Shown here in pieces: positions 32,288 to 43,763 of a stretch of DNA of 64,000 nucleotides. Source of the DNA: Adiantum capillus-veneris (Eukaryota; Streptophyta; Polypodiopsida; Polypodiales; Pteridaceae); the NCBI GenBank assembly GCA_014529385.2, contig CM043960.1, positions 121,615,543-121,679,542 on the forward strand, written 5' to 3'. Made by a program: the position numbers and the translations under genes. Position 1 is the first letter of the stretch; each line of letters starts with the position of its first letter. The notes under the pieces are model-generated. The model saw only the letters and a program-made list of their open reading frames with translations. It was not told where the DNA came from and ran no database searches.

Positions 32288-32659
32288 GTTTCTGTGTTGT
32301 GACACCCCCTGTCCCCCAATGTATAGTGCATTTGGTGGCTATAATCCACGTGCGTCCTACGTTTATATTACCCTCCATAGTTCTAGCAGGCATGACCAAA
32401 AAGTCTTGAGCTACAACCCCACAACCCCGTTGTCGTAACTGACAGAAGTGTGTCAGATTCCAAAGACCATGGTTTTTTTCTTGTTGACACCCTTGACTTG
32501 GATAATACTCTCAGATAGAGATGGCTTCCCTAACTGACACCACACCCCATATGATAGAAGATTATACTTAGCACTCGTGTCCAATAACGCGTTATATAGC
32601 ACTTTTACATAGGTGTTATTTAGCTCAATAGGGTATTGTAGAGGTGTGTCAGAGTCCAA
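32288..32659 (-). pseudogene. Second retropepsin-like domain, downstream of integrase
   Basis: The frame at 32659-32453 reads ...NNTYVKVLYNALLDTSAKYN then LLSYGVWCQLGKPSLSES, matching the active-site strand of aspartic proteases (LLDTGA, here DTS). After a frame interruption, about 32399-32290 gives VMPARTMEGNINVGRTWI, matching the second retropepsin hallmark (hydrophobic-xGRxW). The element already has a gag-proximal protease at about 47.4-48.3 kb, so this is an additional one. It follows the integrase GPY/F-like end and a Lys/Ala/Glu-rich linker. Possible roles (host-derived domain, second processing enzyme) are inference. Confidence 0.6.
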
Positions 32660-32839
32660 CCAATCATCCTCTGTTTCAACGTGGAATGCATGTGTAACTC
32701 CTTGGTTGGCCTCTCGTTGGCGTCTTATATGTTGTTATCGCTCCTTAGCCTCAGCTTGAGCTTGTATCTTCTTGAACTCGGCTTGTGCCTTAGCTACCTT
32801 TTTTTTATGGATGGCACGTAGCTCCTCTTGGCTTAAAGA

Positions 32840-33891
32840 ATGATAGTATCTTTTAAATTTACTCCCATTGAGGAATCCAATGGTTTCTACTCCATCAAGA
32901 GTTTCGACCCGAATGGTAGCTTGTGGGGTGATTTTGCATACTCTATATGGTCATGTTCTCGCATATTTCAACTTTTTCTTTTTGTTACATACTCCATACA
33001 TAAGGACTTTATCACCAACATTAATATCTTTGTCCTTTAGATGACGATCAAACCATTTCTTCCTCCTATCTTTCTCCACAAGTGAGTTTTGCACAGCCAA
33101 TTGCCTTTCTTCATCTAACCTCTTAGGGATATATAAGCGCTCAACTAAAGGGTTACCATCCCAACCTTCTTGTGAAGCTACGTGCAGACTAGCAATTACA
33201 CACTCCCATGGCATAACTGCTTCTTGGCCATATACCATTTTGAATGATGTACAATTAATTGCCACTTTGTAAGAAGTACAATAAGCCCATAGGGTTGAAG
33301 TCAGCTTCAAATTCCAATATGTGCAATGAGCTTCCACCGTTTTGGATAGAGATTAAGGTCTTGTTGGTACTCTCAGCTTGGCCATTTGCTTGTGGATAAT
33401 AAGGTGGTGGACTTATGGTGAGCTATCATGAAGTTGGTAGTGAGTTCTTTTATCACTCCATTTATAAAATGAGTGTCATTGTCACTCACAATCTCCAAGG
33501 GACAACCAAATCTTGTAATAATGTTCTCAAAGAGAAACTTGGCAGTTGACCTTGCATCAGCCTTACGTATCGCCCTGGCTTCCGCTCACTTTGTCACATA
33601 GTCAGTGGCAACGATAATATATCGAGATTGAGTGCTACGAGCTGCTGGACTAATTGGGCCTACAAAGTCCAAACCCCAATTTTCAAATGCTTGAGTCACT
33701 TTAACAGGATGTAAGGGCATCTTATCCTTTTGTTGTGTGATCTTGTAATGTTGGCATTCATCACATCCTTTTGCAAAAAGTGATGCATCCTTGAATAAGA
33801 TAGGCCACCAATAGCCTGATTGCAACACCTTTCTAGCTGTTAGTTCCCCTGAGAAATGTCCTCCGGCTATACCCATGTGGGCTTCTTGCAT
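32840..33891 (-). pseudogene. Integrase of the outer gypsy element
   Basis: Integrase inserts element cDNA into the genome. The zinc-binding HHCC module is visible (HMGIAGGHFSGELTARKVLQ, then GCDECQHY). The first catalytic Asp is in NWGLDFVGPI. The second Asp region lies in a stop-rich segment (33400-33586), and the Glu region is degraded. The C-terminal part (KMVYGQEAVMPWECVIASL, then GDKVLMY and a GFLNGSKFKRYY near 32870) is the GPY/F-type module of chromodomain-less plant gypsy elements. Multiple stops. Confidence 0.75.
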
Positions 33892-34246
33892 TATGTATAA
33901 ATACTCATCCTCATGGGCACAACGTCTAAGAATATCTTCCTCCCCTAGCCTGTAGAGAGTTCCTGCAATGAGAGAATAAGGTTCAAATTCTTTTAACAGT
34001 TTTCAAGCTGTGTCCTTACAAAGCTCTTTGGGTGGAAAACCATTAACTAGAAAGTTCACAATTTCTCACTCCATTCAGGCATGGTCTCGACTAGAAATAA
34101 GGAAGTATCGGGCAATTCATCATCGACTCCAGTAGGGGCTTCACCATTGGGTATGCGAGACAAATGATCCGCCATGACATGTCTTTTACCAGGTCTCATC
34201 ACAATGGTAAAATCAAACTCAAGAAGAATTAACAACCATCATATAA

Positions 34247-35822
34247 TTATTCCCGTGGAACAAGGCTTATTTCAAGATACAACAAGGCTTGATGATCAAC
34301 ATAGAAAACAAACTTGTTAGCCAGAAGGTAGTAGAAAAATTTCTTTACTGCATAGATCATAGCTAAACCTTCCCTCTCTGTAGTGGTGTATTTTCTCTCG
34401 CCATCATTCAATTGACGACTTGCAAAGCTAATGGGGTAGTCCAATTTATGTTCTCCTGGTTGAGCTAGAATACACCCAATAGCAAAGTTTGATGCATCAA
34501 TATGCTCATGGAAAATTATATTCCAATCGGGCACTCATAGAATGGGAGCGCTTGTCAAGGTCTTTTTCATTGACTCATAAGCATGGTCACACTCCGTGGT
34601 CCAGTGGAACTCAATAAGAATCTTGTACAAAGGACAAGCTATCTCGACAAAGTTTAAAATAAATCGTCGGTAATAACCAACATGGCACATGAACCTTTGA
34701 ACTCCTTTATAGTTTGTAGGCGGTGGCAATTCAACAATGCCTTTAATTTTGCTCTTATATGTGAAAATCCCATTTTTTTGGACACTATATGCCCTAAAAT
34801 GACTCCATGTTTAACCCAAAATTGGCATTTGAAAGGGTTTAAGGAGATGCAATACAATCTGCACTTCTCAAACACTTTTCGTAAACATGATAGATGTTCT
34901 TTTCAAGAGGAATAAACACAAAGGTCATCTAAGAAAGCTTCACGGAACTCCCTCAAATATTCTCTAAAAGAAGTGTTTATTAATCTTTAAAAGGTAGCAG
35001 GGGCATTGGCTAAGTAGCTAGAGTACCCATCTAAAAAGCTATAAGCTTCCTTCCCTGCAACTCTTTCAAGCACATGTTCTGAATATGGCAAGGGGTAATG
35101 ATCCCTCCTCGTGGCGGCATTGACCTTCTTGAGATCCATGCACACTTTTGAGTTTCTGATTCTTTTTTGGCACAATCACTATTGGAGACACCCATTCTGA
35201 GTGCTCAATAGGGTATATGAATCCGCATTTCACAAGCTTTTCAATCTCTTCTTGAATAATCTTTGCATGCTTAGCATTCACTGGGTAGTGTCGTTGCTGA
35301 ACTGGTTTACCATGATTTTCATGGGGATTGGGTGTTGCACCACAGAAGGTGGAACACCTTTCATATCATGATACGTCCAAGAAAATATATCCCTGAATTC
35401 CTTGAGAAGTTCTTTAAGTACATACTCCTCAGTCTCTGTCAGATCTTGGGCAATGAAGACACGTTTGGACTCCTCACTTGGGTCTACTAACTCTATTTCC
35501 TTAACTATTGTTGGACCATCATAGACTCCATTGCTTTCATCGATAGGTTTTCTTTGAGCCTTTGTATACACAACCTTATGCTCCTCCGTGGTGTAGGATT
35601 TGAAATGATCGGGTGCAGGGTGTAAGTCTGTGGGGTCTTGTTATTCTGTGGACTCTGATTTCACTTCTGCCTCCTTTTGTTATTGAGCTAACTCTTGATT
35701 TTGTGGTCTCCTTACGGTACGGCTCAACTTTGGCACATCTATAGCCTCTAGTTGTGTGATGTCGATGGGTTGTGGAATACACCACATAATGCTCTGAAGG
35801 TTTTCACCCCAGTTACCTACCA
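34247..35822 (-). pseudogene. Reverse transcriptase and RNase H of the outer gypsy element
   Basis: N-terminal text FSWTYHDMKGVPPSVVQHPI leads into the fingers (KLVKCGFIYPIEHSEWVSPI, VPKKN) and palm. The palm jumps from SFLDGYSSY straight to LANAPATF, so about 35 residues of the core are missing. The catalytic LDDLCVYS is present near 34910. The thumb follows (GYYRRFILNFVEIACPLYK). RNase H begins with IIFHEHIDASNFAIGCILAQ and includes YTTTEREGLAMIYAVKKFFY. Several stops and shifts. The 5' side stops at 35822, where the nested element's target duplication begins. Confidence 0.8.
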
Positions 35823-35827
35823 ACTTC
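35823..35827. repeat. Target-site duplication acttc, left side of the inner element
   Basis: The five bases immediately before TGGAATTGG of the left LTR are acttc, identical to 46938-46942 immediately after ...CATCTACA of the right LTR. Confidence 0.95.
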
Positions 35828-36335
35828 TGGAATTGGAGTTGATCTCTTTAGATAGTTGATTCCAGTGTTAGAAGTTTACAGCTACGGGTGATGTGTTAGT
35901 TCAAGCAGTAGACTGGAAAAGGAAATAGAAACTGAACTGGAATACATCTACTGGAATGAGAAATAGACTAAAGTACTGAGAATGATATTTAGATTCAGAT
36001 TCAGATTCAGAGAGACAATGAGTACAAAGTATGTATGACTGAAGTACACTGGGCTGCTGTATTTAGAATTACAGGTGAGAGATTACAGATAAGGATGATG
36101 TAGTTCAAGAATAGCTCAGGGCTAAGGATTATGAATCAAAAGCTTAAGCAAAAGTATAGCCGACAAATGACTCGATTCATGCCCACGACTAATGCCAACC
36201 CGATTACAATGTAATGGGTCCTATTTATATGCCTTGGGAATTACTGTGGTAAGAGCCGTGGTAATTACTGACTAATCCACTGTTCGTCTCACAGGATCCG
36301 GTTCCCACCCAGTGAGACTGTCTCAGCCATCTACA
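35828..36335 (-). mobile_element. 3' LTR of the inner element (508 bp)
   Basis: Runs TGGAATTGG...CATCTACA on the plus strand. It differs from the partner at 46441-46937 by about 27 substitutions plus a 12-bp indel (a tggtaagagccg stretch near 36250, present here only). Confidence 0.95.
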
Positions 36336-36352
36336 TCCTTCCCTCCTTTCTT
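36336..36352 (-). promoter_or_regulatory. Polypurine tract of the inner element
   Basis: The minus strand reads aagaaaggagggaagga, 17 uninterrupted purines directly abutting the LTR start TGTAGATGG. This is where plus-strand DNA synthesis is primed. Confidence 0.9.
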
Positions 36353-36583
36353 GAATTTTGGCAAGATTCCAAAATTTCTGAGAAAAAAATCCACCATCAG
36401 ATTCTTCTCAAATTTTACTCATTGAGTGTTGAACGCCCTTAGCCAAATGACACCAAACCCTGAGTGGAAAAATCTAGCGTCTGTTGCAAAAACTGGTGAA
36501 AAAATCCACCGTCTGATTCGAGGACTCAAAGTCCGTGCTAGCTGAGAAGAAGGAAAAATCCTTGACTGAATTTTGAGATGGAA

Positions 36584-39500
36584 CTACCCAGTATCCTTCC
36601 ACTGAACCCGCTTCCGTTTACCCTTTGGTCTGGATGGCGTCTGAGAAGTCCCAGTGCCAGCATTCTCCTTCTGAATGAGCCTGTAAATGGCCTCTTGCTC
36701 AAGCTGATCCCGCATTTTTGTGGTCATCTCAATTTCATAAGGCGTGAGGGGATGATAAGTTTTGGTGTCGAGATCATAGAGCGTGCGTCTGCCTTTGGTG
36801 ATCCGAGTTTTGGCCAGTTTGTGACAATGCGAGGCTGTATGGATCCATCCTTCTGGGAGAGGCTGATTGGTTTTGATTCGAGCTTCAAAAAGAATCTCAG
36901 CCATCTCTCTGTACTCTGGTCCTAGGCCTGGTTTAGCCGTAATGTCCTTTTCAGGCAGTTTAGAGGACTCAACAGTGAGTTGCAGTAGTTGGTTGGTGAT
37001 CTTAGTGAGGCCTTTGATCTGAATTTTCCACCGGCCCATACACAGTTTGATCCTCTGCACCTCATCTTTCAACTCCTGGAGATCATTCACTTGGAGAGCG
37101 TCGTTGAACAGTGTTTGCCCAGTTTTCCATTCCACAGTCGATCGCTCATACCAATCCTGAAGATCATTAGCAATCTTGAAATATGTGAGCCGATCAACTG
37201 GTTCTAGATGTTGAGGGTAAAGTGCTGGAAAAAATCTTGGAAAATCTGCCTCTCTTGCTGGTAAAGCATACAAGAGAACTAGGGAATCAGGCACAAATTC
37301 CAAGAAGTTAAGGATAGCCTGGTTCTCTTGCTACATCATCTTTCTGGTTACTCTAACTAGCTGAAATAGTCGCAGGAGAGCAGTTGCTTGTTCTCCCACT
37401 GACATTCGGGTTTGAGGTCCCTTGCTGGTGGAAGTCTGGTCTTCAAGAATGGTCCGCACCCTTTGATCCAGAACTCCCCTAGCAATTTGCATTTGCACTA
37501 AGACCTCTTTCAATTGATTCCTGACATCCTTCATGCCTTTATATGTTGGCTTCTTCCCCAGCAGAAGCTCTAATTCCATGGCCAGAGAGTGACAATTTGC
37601 AGTAGACTGCCGTTGCCAATGTGGATTGGTTACTCTCTCTTCAGCAGTTAGTATCCATTCAGACACCCTATCTAACAGTTGTATTGTACTGGGATGCGCA
37701 GGTAATTGGCAGGCCTCTTGATCATGGAAAGCAGCTGATTTCCAATGCTCAACCATTTCCCTAGCTCCAACATACAGTCGCTAAAAGCGCTCCAGATCAG
37801 AGATAAGATCATCATCCTCCAGATACCGCCTAGTTATAGGAGCGTGCTGATGCCTCAATCTCTTATTTAGCGTGATGAGTTGTAATGAATGTTGCTCATC
37901 ACCTGCTGGTCCCTCAGTCACAGCTTTGCCTTTCCCTTTAACATCCCTGCTGTGTTGTGACTGGTGTGCCAGTGGATTCCCAGTGTTGCTGGGTTGTTGC
38001 TCTCCTAGCTGTTGTTGATTGCTCGACCAGTGCCCTTCATGTTGGTCTGGCTGGTCTGCCTATGACTGATTTCCTCCAGTTAGCCCTGTACCACCAGTAC
38101 CAGGTCCTGGAGGTGGAGATGGAGGAGAGGCATCATCATCATCATCATTATGTCCTTCGTTTGGTTCATCCTCCTCCTTCTCTGCTTCTTCTTCCTTCTT
38201 ATCCTCATCTTCTTCAATAGTAGTCTATTGTTCAATGTAATCAAGGATAGCTTGATTTGTTAGAGCACTGTTATATTCAGTAACTTTATCCTGCAAATCA
38301 CTCTGCATCATCTCCATAAGAGACTTTAAGTTATCCATGTCAAAAACAGCATTGCCTGTTGGATTCAAGATCTCGGCCAGATTATTATAGATATATCTTT
38401 CTGTTAATGTGGCCTTTAGAGCATTGTGGCAGATCAGTAAAGAGTTGAAATCAACTCACTTCATTCTCAGCATGGTTTTGAACCTATCAGCAGCTCGTTG
38501 TGCTTCAGCCTTTTCTTCCCGCATGGTCTGCATCTCAGACTCTACCTTAGCTAGCTTACTTTGTAACTGATGAATGGTCCTATTTGAGTGAGCCTCAAGG
38601 AGAGTGTGGTGCAAGTCTGGGCTGCTCTCCCTTGCTCCAGCTTTTCAATCTTCTCCTCAGCCTCCCTTAATTCAGTTTTTACCTTAATTAGTTCATCTTC
38701 TGACCCTGGAGCATCCAGCATTTGTCCTATACAATTGATAATAATATTCCATGATGACTGAATAAGTACTGAATATCCATCGTTAACTATTGCTGGGTCA
38801 GAATTAGTTGGCTCATAGATGTCCCTTGAGTGGATGAGTCTACAACTGTTGTAACCTGTCTTTCTTGGTCAAGTGCAGAGCTTCTTCACTGTATGGGATG
38901 GAGACTCAGCCAAGTGGATTTGGAGAAGTTGGGCCTTTGCCCTTATCAATCTGGTATGCTGACTGCTCAGGATTAGCCCTTTCTGAATGATCTTGTCCAG
39001 TACTGGTGGTTACTGAAATCTGACCTGCTGACTGGTTGATTCCACCAGTGGTCTGGTCTATCTGTTGTTCAGTCTGGCTAACTGGAGTCCTTTCAGTAGA
39101 CATTGTTTTGACTTGACTTTCCAACTGCTTCAAGAGAGCAATGCTCTTAGTCACATTGTCATCCTTGGCTTCTTTGAACTGCCAGCCTCATCTTGTTTAG
39201 CCTTCCTTTTCAGTCCACTGGGGGTTGACTGACTTTCTGGCTCTTCTTCATCCAATGACAAGTCGATATTTTTGGATAGTGGAAACTGCTTCTGACTCCA
39301 AGCCATTCTCACCTGATCATGGGTGTCTGGAGCAGTTGCCTAGTACAAAAACTGCCAAACATACCAAGCCTTGAATACACTTTGAGATTTCAGCTTGGCA
39401 GTTTGCTGAAGCACATTGTGCGACAATATCTGGCAAAGGTTAATAGAGACTTTGGAATCCAGTCTTTTTGCTAAAAGCATGGCAAAAAGTTTCTCTGACA

Positions 39501-40170
39501 CATATATGTCGGGTTATTCTTTTGACTCACAGCTTCAGCCACAAATCGATAGGCAGCGGGAGCTTCCAGTCCTGCAAACTGGAATCCCTTGCGCATTGGC
39601 TTTCCTTTTTGGCTTAGCAGCATCATCCTCCTTCAGAGTTTCACTGATCTGCTCTGCAGTTGCCATAGATGGCTTGGGCCCGTTTGGCATACGGAATGCC
39701 AAAGCAATGCTTTCTGGTGTGACAGACACCTTCTGGCCATAAATCACAGCACTGCCATCTTCAGCATTGAATGAATCCAGGACTTGCCTTATTATGGCTA
39801 TGTCTAACTCAATCCTCATGGCTTGCAAAACCACATGCAAGTCCCACAGTTGGAGTAGAGCCTTAGCTTGCTCAGTAAACACATAGCGCTGAATTTTGAT
39901 GTGCGGGATGAGTGGAAGAGTTGCCTTTGTAGCAGTAATAAGAGCTTGGGTTTTGTCGATAGTGTCCTGCATCTTTTCTTACAGTTTTCTCCTACCCATG
40001 CACTGTGAAGATGATGAAGCAGGTGAAGAATAAGATGACTTACTTGATTCTTCAAAATCATATCCAGGTGTGACTAGCAAAGTCAGATGACAATCCACGG
40101 TCTCCTCAAAGGATGAGGTTTGCGGCTGCAGTGAAGATACTTCAGATCTCGGCGATGGTGAGTGGACAAC
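36584..40170 (-). pseudogene. Third coding region of the inner gypsy element, unknown function
   Basis: Sense-strand coding sequence of about 3.5 kb lies between integrase and the polypurine tract, where other elements hold env-like or extra ORFs. In order: a Ser-rich start (SSYSSPASSSSQ) near 40050; a helical block (39972-39535) with VIYGQKVSVTPESIALAF; a basic/acidic stretch near 39290-39180; a Gln/Thr-rich block (39154-38906); helical text (FDMDNLKSLMEMMQSDLQDK) near 38330; a polyacidic then Pro-rich spacer near 38200; then two charged helical blocks, 37756-37331 and 37303-36584 (TPYEIEMTTKMRDQLEQEAI). Frames agree over most of the length apart from a few stops and one or two shifts, so an ancestral protein of about 1,100 residues is implied. 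No signal peptide, membrane segment or envelope feature is seen. I do not recognise it. Confidence 0.7.
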
Positions 40171-40380
40171 AAGAGGTAATTGTCACACAAGAGATTTGCG
40201 AGAAAAAATGCTTACTCGCCTTACTGTTATACACATTCGCGCCATAAAAGCTCCACCACTTAACGTTCCTAGACTTCTGTGCACCGCAACTGATGTGGCA
40301 GACATGCATTGGATAAGAATTTCACTCGCCTTTGAAATGATTACCACTGATATTCCATCTGACCATTGGTTCCCTAAAAA

Positions 40381-41879
40381 CTAAAAACTTTGTCCCGATT
40401 TTTCTGGTTCTGGTATAATCCCTGCATGGTCATGCTGGTACTGGTCTGAAACTAGTTCTAGAACTGGTTGCACATGAAAAAGTCCCAAGATAACTGATTC
40501 TGGAATTTCTTGGTCTTCAACACCCAGATCATCAATACCCTGTTCCTGGCAAGGCTCTCTAGCTTCTGAATAGTAGAGCTTAATTTTAGCTCCATTATAC
40601 ACCCTTGGCAGCAGTAATCCAGATAGGTCTTTCAATATTACCGTGCCATTGGAGAAAACCCAGTCCACTTCGAATGGTTCTGCCCAGGCTATCTTTAGAT
40701 TCGGCTTCTTAGGACCCAATTTGGACTGATATAGGAGTACCAGATCCCCTTTCTGAAACTCCCGAACCTTGATCCTTCGATCATGCTAGTGTTTCCTTCT
40801 TTGCTGAACAATCTCTTGTTCTAACATAGCCCATTGTCTCAGTTCATCTAACTGGGTAAGATCCTCCACTCGCTTCTTAATATTGTGATTAAAATCTAAC
40901 CCATATTCTACAGCCATTCTGAGACTTGGAATAACAAACTCCATAGGGACAACAGCTTCAGTACCATATACCATTCTGAATGGTGTTAATCATGTAGTGA
41001 CCTTATAAGCTATCCTGTATGCCCATAAAGCAGTCTGAAGCTTCAAATCCCACTGGTCTGGCTTTTTCTACACAATCTTAGTGAGAATAGTCTTAATGGT
41101 CTTGTTACTACTTTCGGCCTATCCATTGCATCTAGGATAATAAGATGTGGATTTCGATGCTTGACTAAAAGCATATCCATAAGGATATCCATAGTGTCAT
41201 TGATGAAGTGTGTCCCTTGGTCCGACACAATCTCCACAGGACAGCCATAGTGACAAACAATATTCTCAAATAAAAATCTTGCGGTGGATTTGGTTGTGTT
41301 GTCAGGAAGAGCCTTAGCTTCTACCCACTTTGTTACATAGCAGGTAGCCATCACTATATACCTATTCTTCCTGGAAGTAACCTTCTTGAAAGGTCCCATA
41401 AAATCCAAACCCCATTTCATGAAAACACCCAATGGTTGTACTGGTGTTAAGGGAGTCATGTCTGCAGCTGTGGGTCTACCCATTCTTTGACATATGTCAC
41501 AAGTTTTGCAAAAACTTCTGACATCGGATATCAATGTTTGCCACCATAAACCAGCTTGCAAAATCTTCTTGTAAGTTTCATCAGTAGAAAAGTGTCCACC
41601 AGATTCTCCATTATGCGCCTCTGAGATAACTTGCATTCTCCCCTCCATAGGCACACAGCGGCGAAGAATACCATCGACACCTAATCTGTAGAATGAGCCC
41701 CCAATGATGGTAAACTTTAAGCTTTTGATAACCAGAGCCTTCTTCTGGTTTTGCTTCCAGTCATATGGGAAACCACCCTCAGAAAGAAACTGATATACTT
41801 CATATAATTCAGGATCAACTGATTCTGCTGCTTTCAACTGAAATAATTCAACATCCACTGTTTCATCTCTCAAAGACAC
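40381..41879 (-). pseudogene. Integrase of the inner gypsy element
   Basis: The N-terminal HHCC zinc module is clear (HNGESGGHFSTDETYKKI, then CKTCDICQRMG). The catalytic core shows MKWGLDFMGPF (first Asp) and VEIVSDQGTHF (second Asp). The Glu motif is reached only after a frameshift near 41140 and carries a stop in place of the usual Gln (NG-stop-AES). The C-terminal frames (40974-40786, 40719-40381) carry MVYGTEAVVPMEFVIPSLRM and a GPY/F-like FSNGTVILKDLSGLLLPRVY with no chromodomain. At least one frameshift and several stops make it non-functional. Confidence 0.85.
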
Positions 41880-41989
41880 TTCAGAATAGCCCTCCGTACT
41901 CCTAGAGAGGAAATCAGTGCCACAGTGGTTCTTGCCAGGTTGATGGAAAATTCAAAATTCAAATTCCATGAGGAACATCATCCACCTTT

Positions 41990-42442
41990 TTAGCTTGCCT
42001 TGAATAATGACTTATTAATCAAGAATAATAGGGCTTGATGATCCACATAGAAATAAAAAAGTTTGCCCAGCAAATAATACCTGAATTTTGTAGCACTGAA
42101 AACCATCCCTAGAGCTTCTCGTTCAGTGGTTGTATAACCTTGTTCAGCCTGGCTGAATTTGCGACTGGCAAAGTAGACAGGATAGTCAGTCCTTCCATCT
42201 CGATGGGCTAGTATCTCCCCCATTGCCAGCCCCGAAGCATCCACATGTACATGGAAGATAACATCCCAATTTGGTTTCCGAAGGACTGGTTTACTGATAA
42301 TTGCACTTTTTAAGTTCTGGAAACTTTCCTCACACTCAATAGTCCAATTGAAATTGATGGTTTTCTTTGTGAGCTCATACAGTGGTAAAGCTTGGGAGGC
42401 AAATTTATGCACAAATCTTCTGTAAAAGTTAATATATCCCAA
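41990..42442 (-). pseudogene. Reverse transcriptase thumb and RNase H of the inner element
   Basis: The block begins MGYINFYRRFVHKFASQALP (connection/thumb). RNase H follows, with VIFHVHVDASGLAMGEILAH (first Asp), YTTTEREALGMVFSATKFRY (Glu) and YFYVDHQALLFL (Asp), so the catalytic residues appear retained. It follows the reverse transcriptase in the same frame class, after a short gap with a stop near 42484. RNase H removes the RNA strand during cDNA synthesis. Confidence 0.85.
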
Positions 42443-43121
42443 GAAAGAACTTAACTCAGATGCATTCCTGGGCGCCTTGGCCTACTAAACACACTGGATC
42501 TTGTCGTTGGGCATTTCTATTCCATTACGGGATACTACATGTCTCAGTAGCTGTCCTTTCCAGACTAGGAAAACACATTTAAATGGATTCAGACAAATTT
42601 GCTTCTCCTGACAGCGCTTAAAAACCATTTCCAAGAATAGTAAATGATGTTTCTCAGCTGAATATACAGTGAAATCTTCCATGAATATGGTGAGGAACCG
42701 ATGAAGAAACTCATTGAATATCTCCATCATACACCGTTGAAAAGTGGCTGGTGTATTGCATAGTCCAAATGGCATTACCAGATACATAAATGCTCCCCAC
42801 TCTGTAATGAAAGTGGTCTTCACCCGATCCTCAGGAGAAATTTGTAATTGGTTGTAGCCACTATATCCATCCATAAAACTGTACATCTCATACCCTGCAA
42901 TCTCATCAAGAAACATATATGTGAAGGGCAATGGAAATGGATCCTTGATGGTTTGAGCGTTGAGTTTCCTATAATCTACACATACTCTCAACTTCCCATT
43001 CTTCTTGGGAACAACTACAATAGGAAACAACCAATCGCTACTGGCTACTTCAGTGATGAACCCAACTTTGAGAAGGTTGTCAATCTCCTCTTTGACCTCT
43101 TAGCATAATTGGGATTCATTC

Positions 43122-43126
43122 GGTAC
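43122..43126. repeat. Target-site duplication ggtac (left) of a solo LTR
   Basis: The bases ggtac here and at 43318-43322 flank a TG...CA unit. The two flanks joined give a continuous RT sequence. Confidence 0.93.
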
Positions 43127-43317
43127 TGAAGGAGTACGAGCGGAAGTGCGACGCGAGAGAGAGTGCGAGAAGAAGAGCACGACAATATGGTGAACTCGCT
43201 CTACTGTAATGTATAGAGCATAGTGAGTTCTTATTAGGTTTTACAAAAGAATATGTGTACATACCTGGCGGCCCACCCACTTACCTGGGCGACCACATTG
43301 GGCTTTATACCCCAACA
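43127..43317. mobile_element. Solo LTR (191 bp) inserted in the inner element's reverse transcriptase
   Basis: The unit starts TGAAGGAGTACG and ends ACCCCAACA on plus (TGTTGGGGTATAAAGCC...CTTCA on minus), flanked by ggtac on both sides. A TATA-like gtataaag lies near one end. Its small size suits a TRIM or short Copia-type LTR. No related full element is in the window. Confidence 0.92.
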
Positions 43318-43763
43318 GGTACCGCTGTAGTCTTACTGGCTTGGCATCCGGCTTCAGTGGTATCCTCTGTTGGCAGACCTCTGGATCCACCCCTTTTAGA
43401 TCAGTGTGTTCCCAGGCAAAGACATCTTTGTAATGCTGGAACATTCTGCGTGCTTTCTCCTTCATTGTAGGATTGAGATGTTTGTTAACTTTGATCATTC
43501 TAGGGCTCTCTTCAGAGCCTAGATTCCATTCCTCAATCTCTTGATCATCTGGGAGTAACCAGTTAGGCCCACCACCTTTTCTCTTGGTTGACGGCCCTTT
43601 GAGTTCCAAATCACTGTTTTGATTTGCCTTGTCCTCCCCAGAATGTGCTGGCTCATCTGGCGTGTCTGATTCGATTGATCCTTCCAGCCTTCCAGTTAAT
43701 TGAATTGATCATTCTCCTGAATTGAGTTTAGTAAGCTGGTCTGGAAATTGCTTCTTTTGTTTG

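Larger units (their letters stand above)
42485..43609 (-). pseudogene. Reverse transcriptase of the inner element, interrupted by a solo LTR
   Basis: Upstream text FAWEHTDLKGVDPEVCQQRI and KPVRLQRY is separated from MNPNYAK by the 191-bp insert at 43127-43317. The palm has VVVPKKNGKLRVCVDYRKLN, SFMDGYSGYNQLQI and LVMPFGLCNTPATFQR. The catalytic box reads FMEDFTVYS where F-x-D-D is expected, so the first Asp of the pair is Glu. A frameshift near 43100 adds to the damage. The enzyme would be inactive even without the insertion. Confidence 0.88.

Noticed and set aside
36578..36925. Plus-strand ORF opposite the inner element's third coding region
   Set aside because: It is antisense to a longer frame with coherent composition and has no motif of its own.
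36584..40170. Retroviral-type envelope gene
   Set aside because: No signal peptide, transmembrane segment or cleavage-site features are visible. Position alone is not enough.
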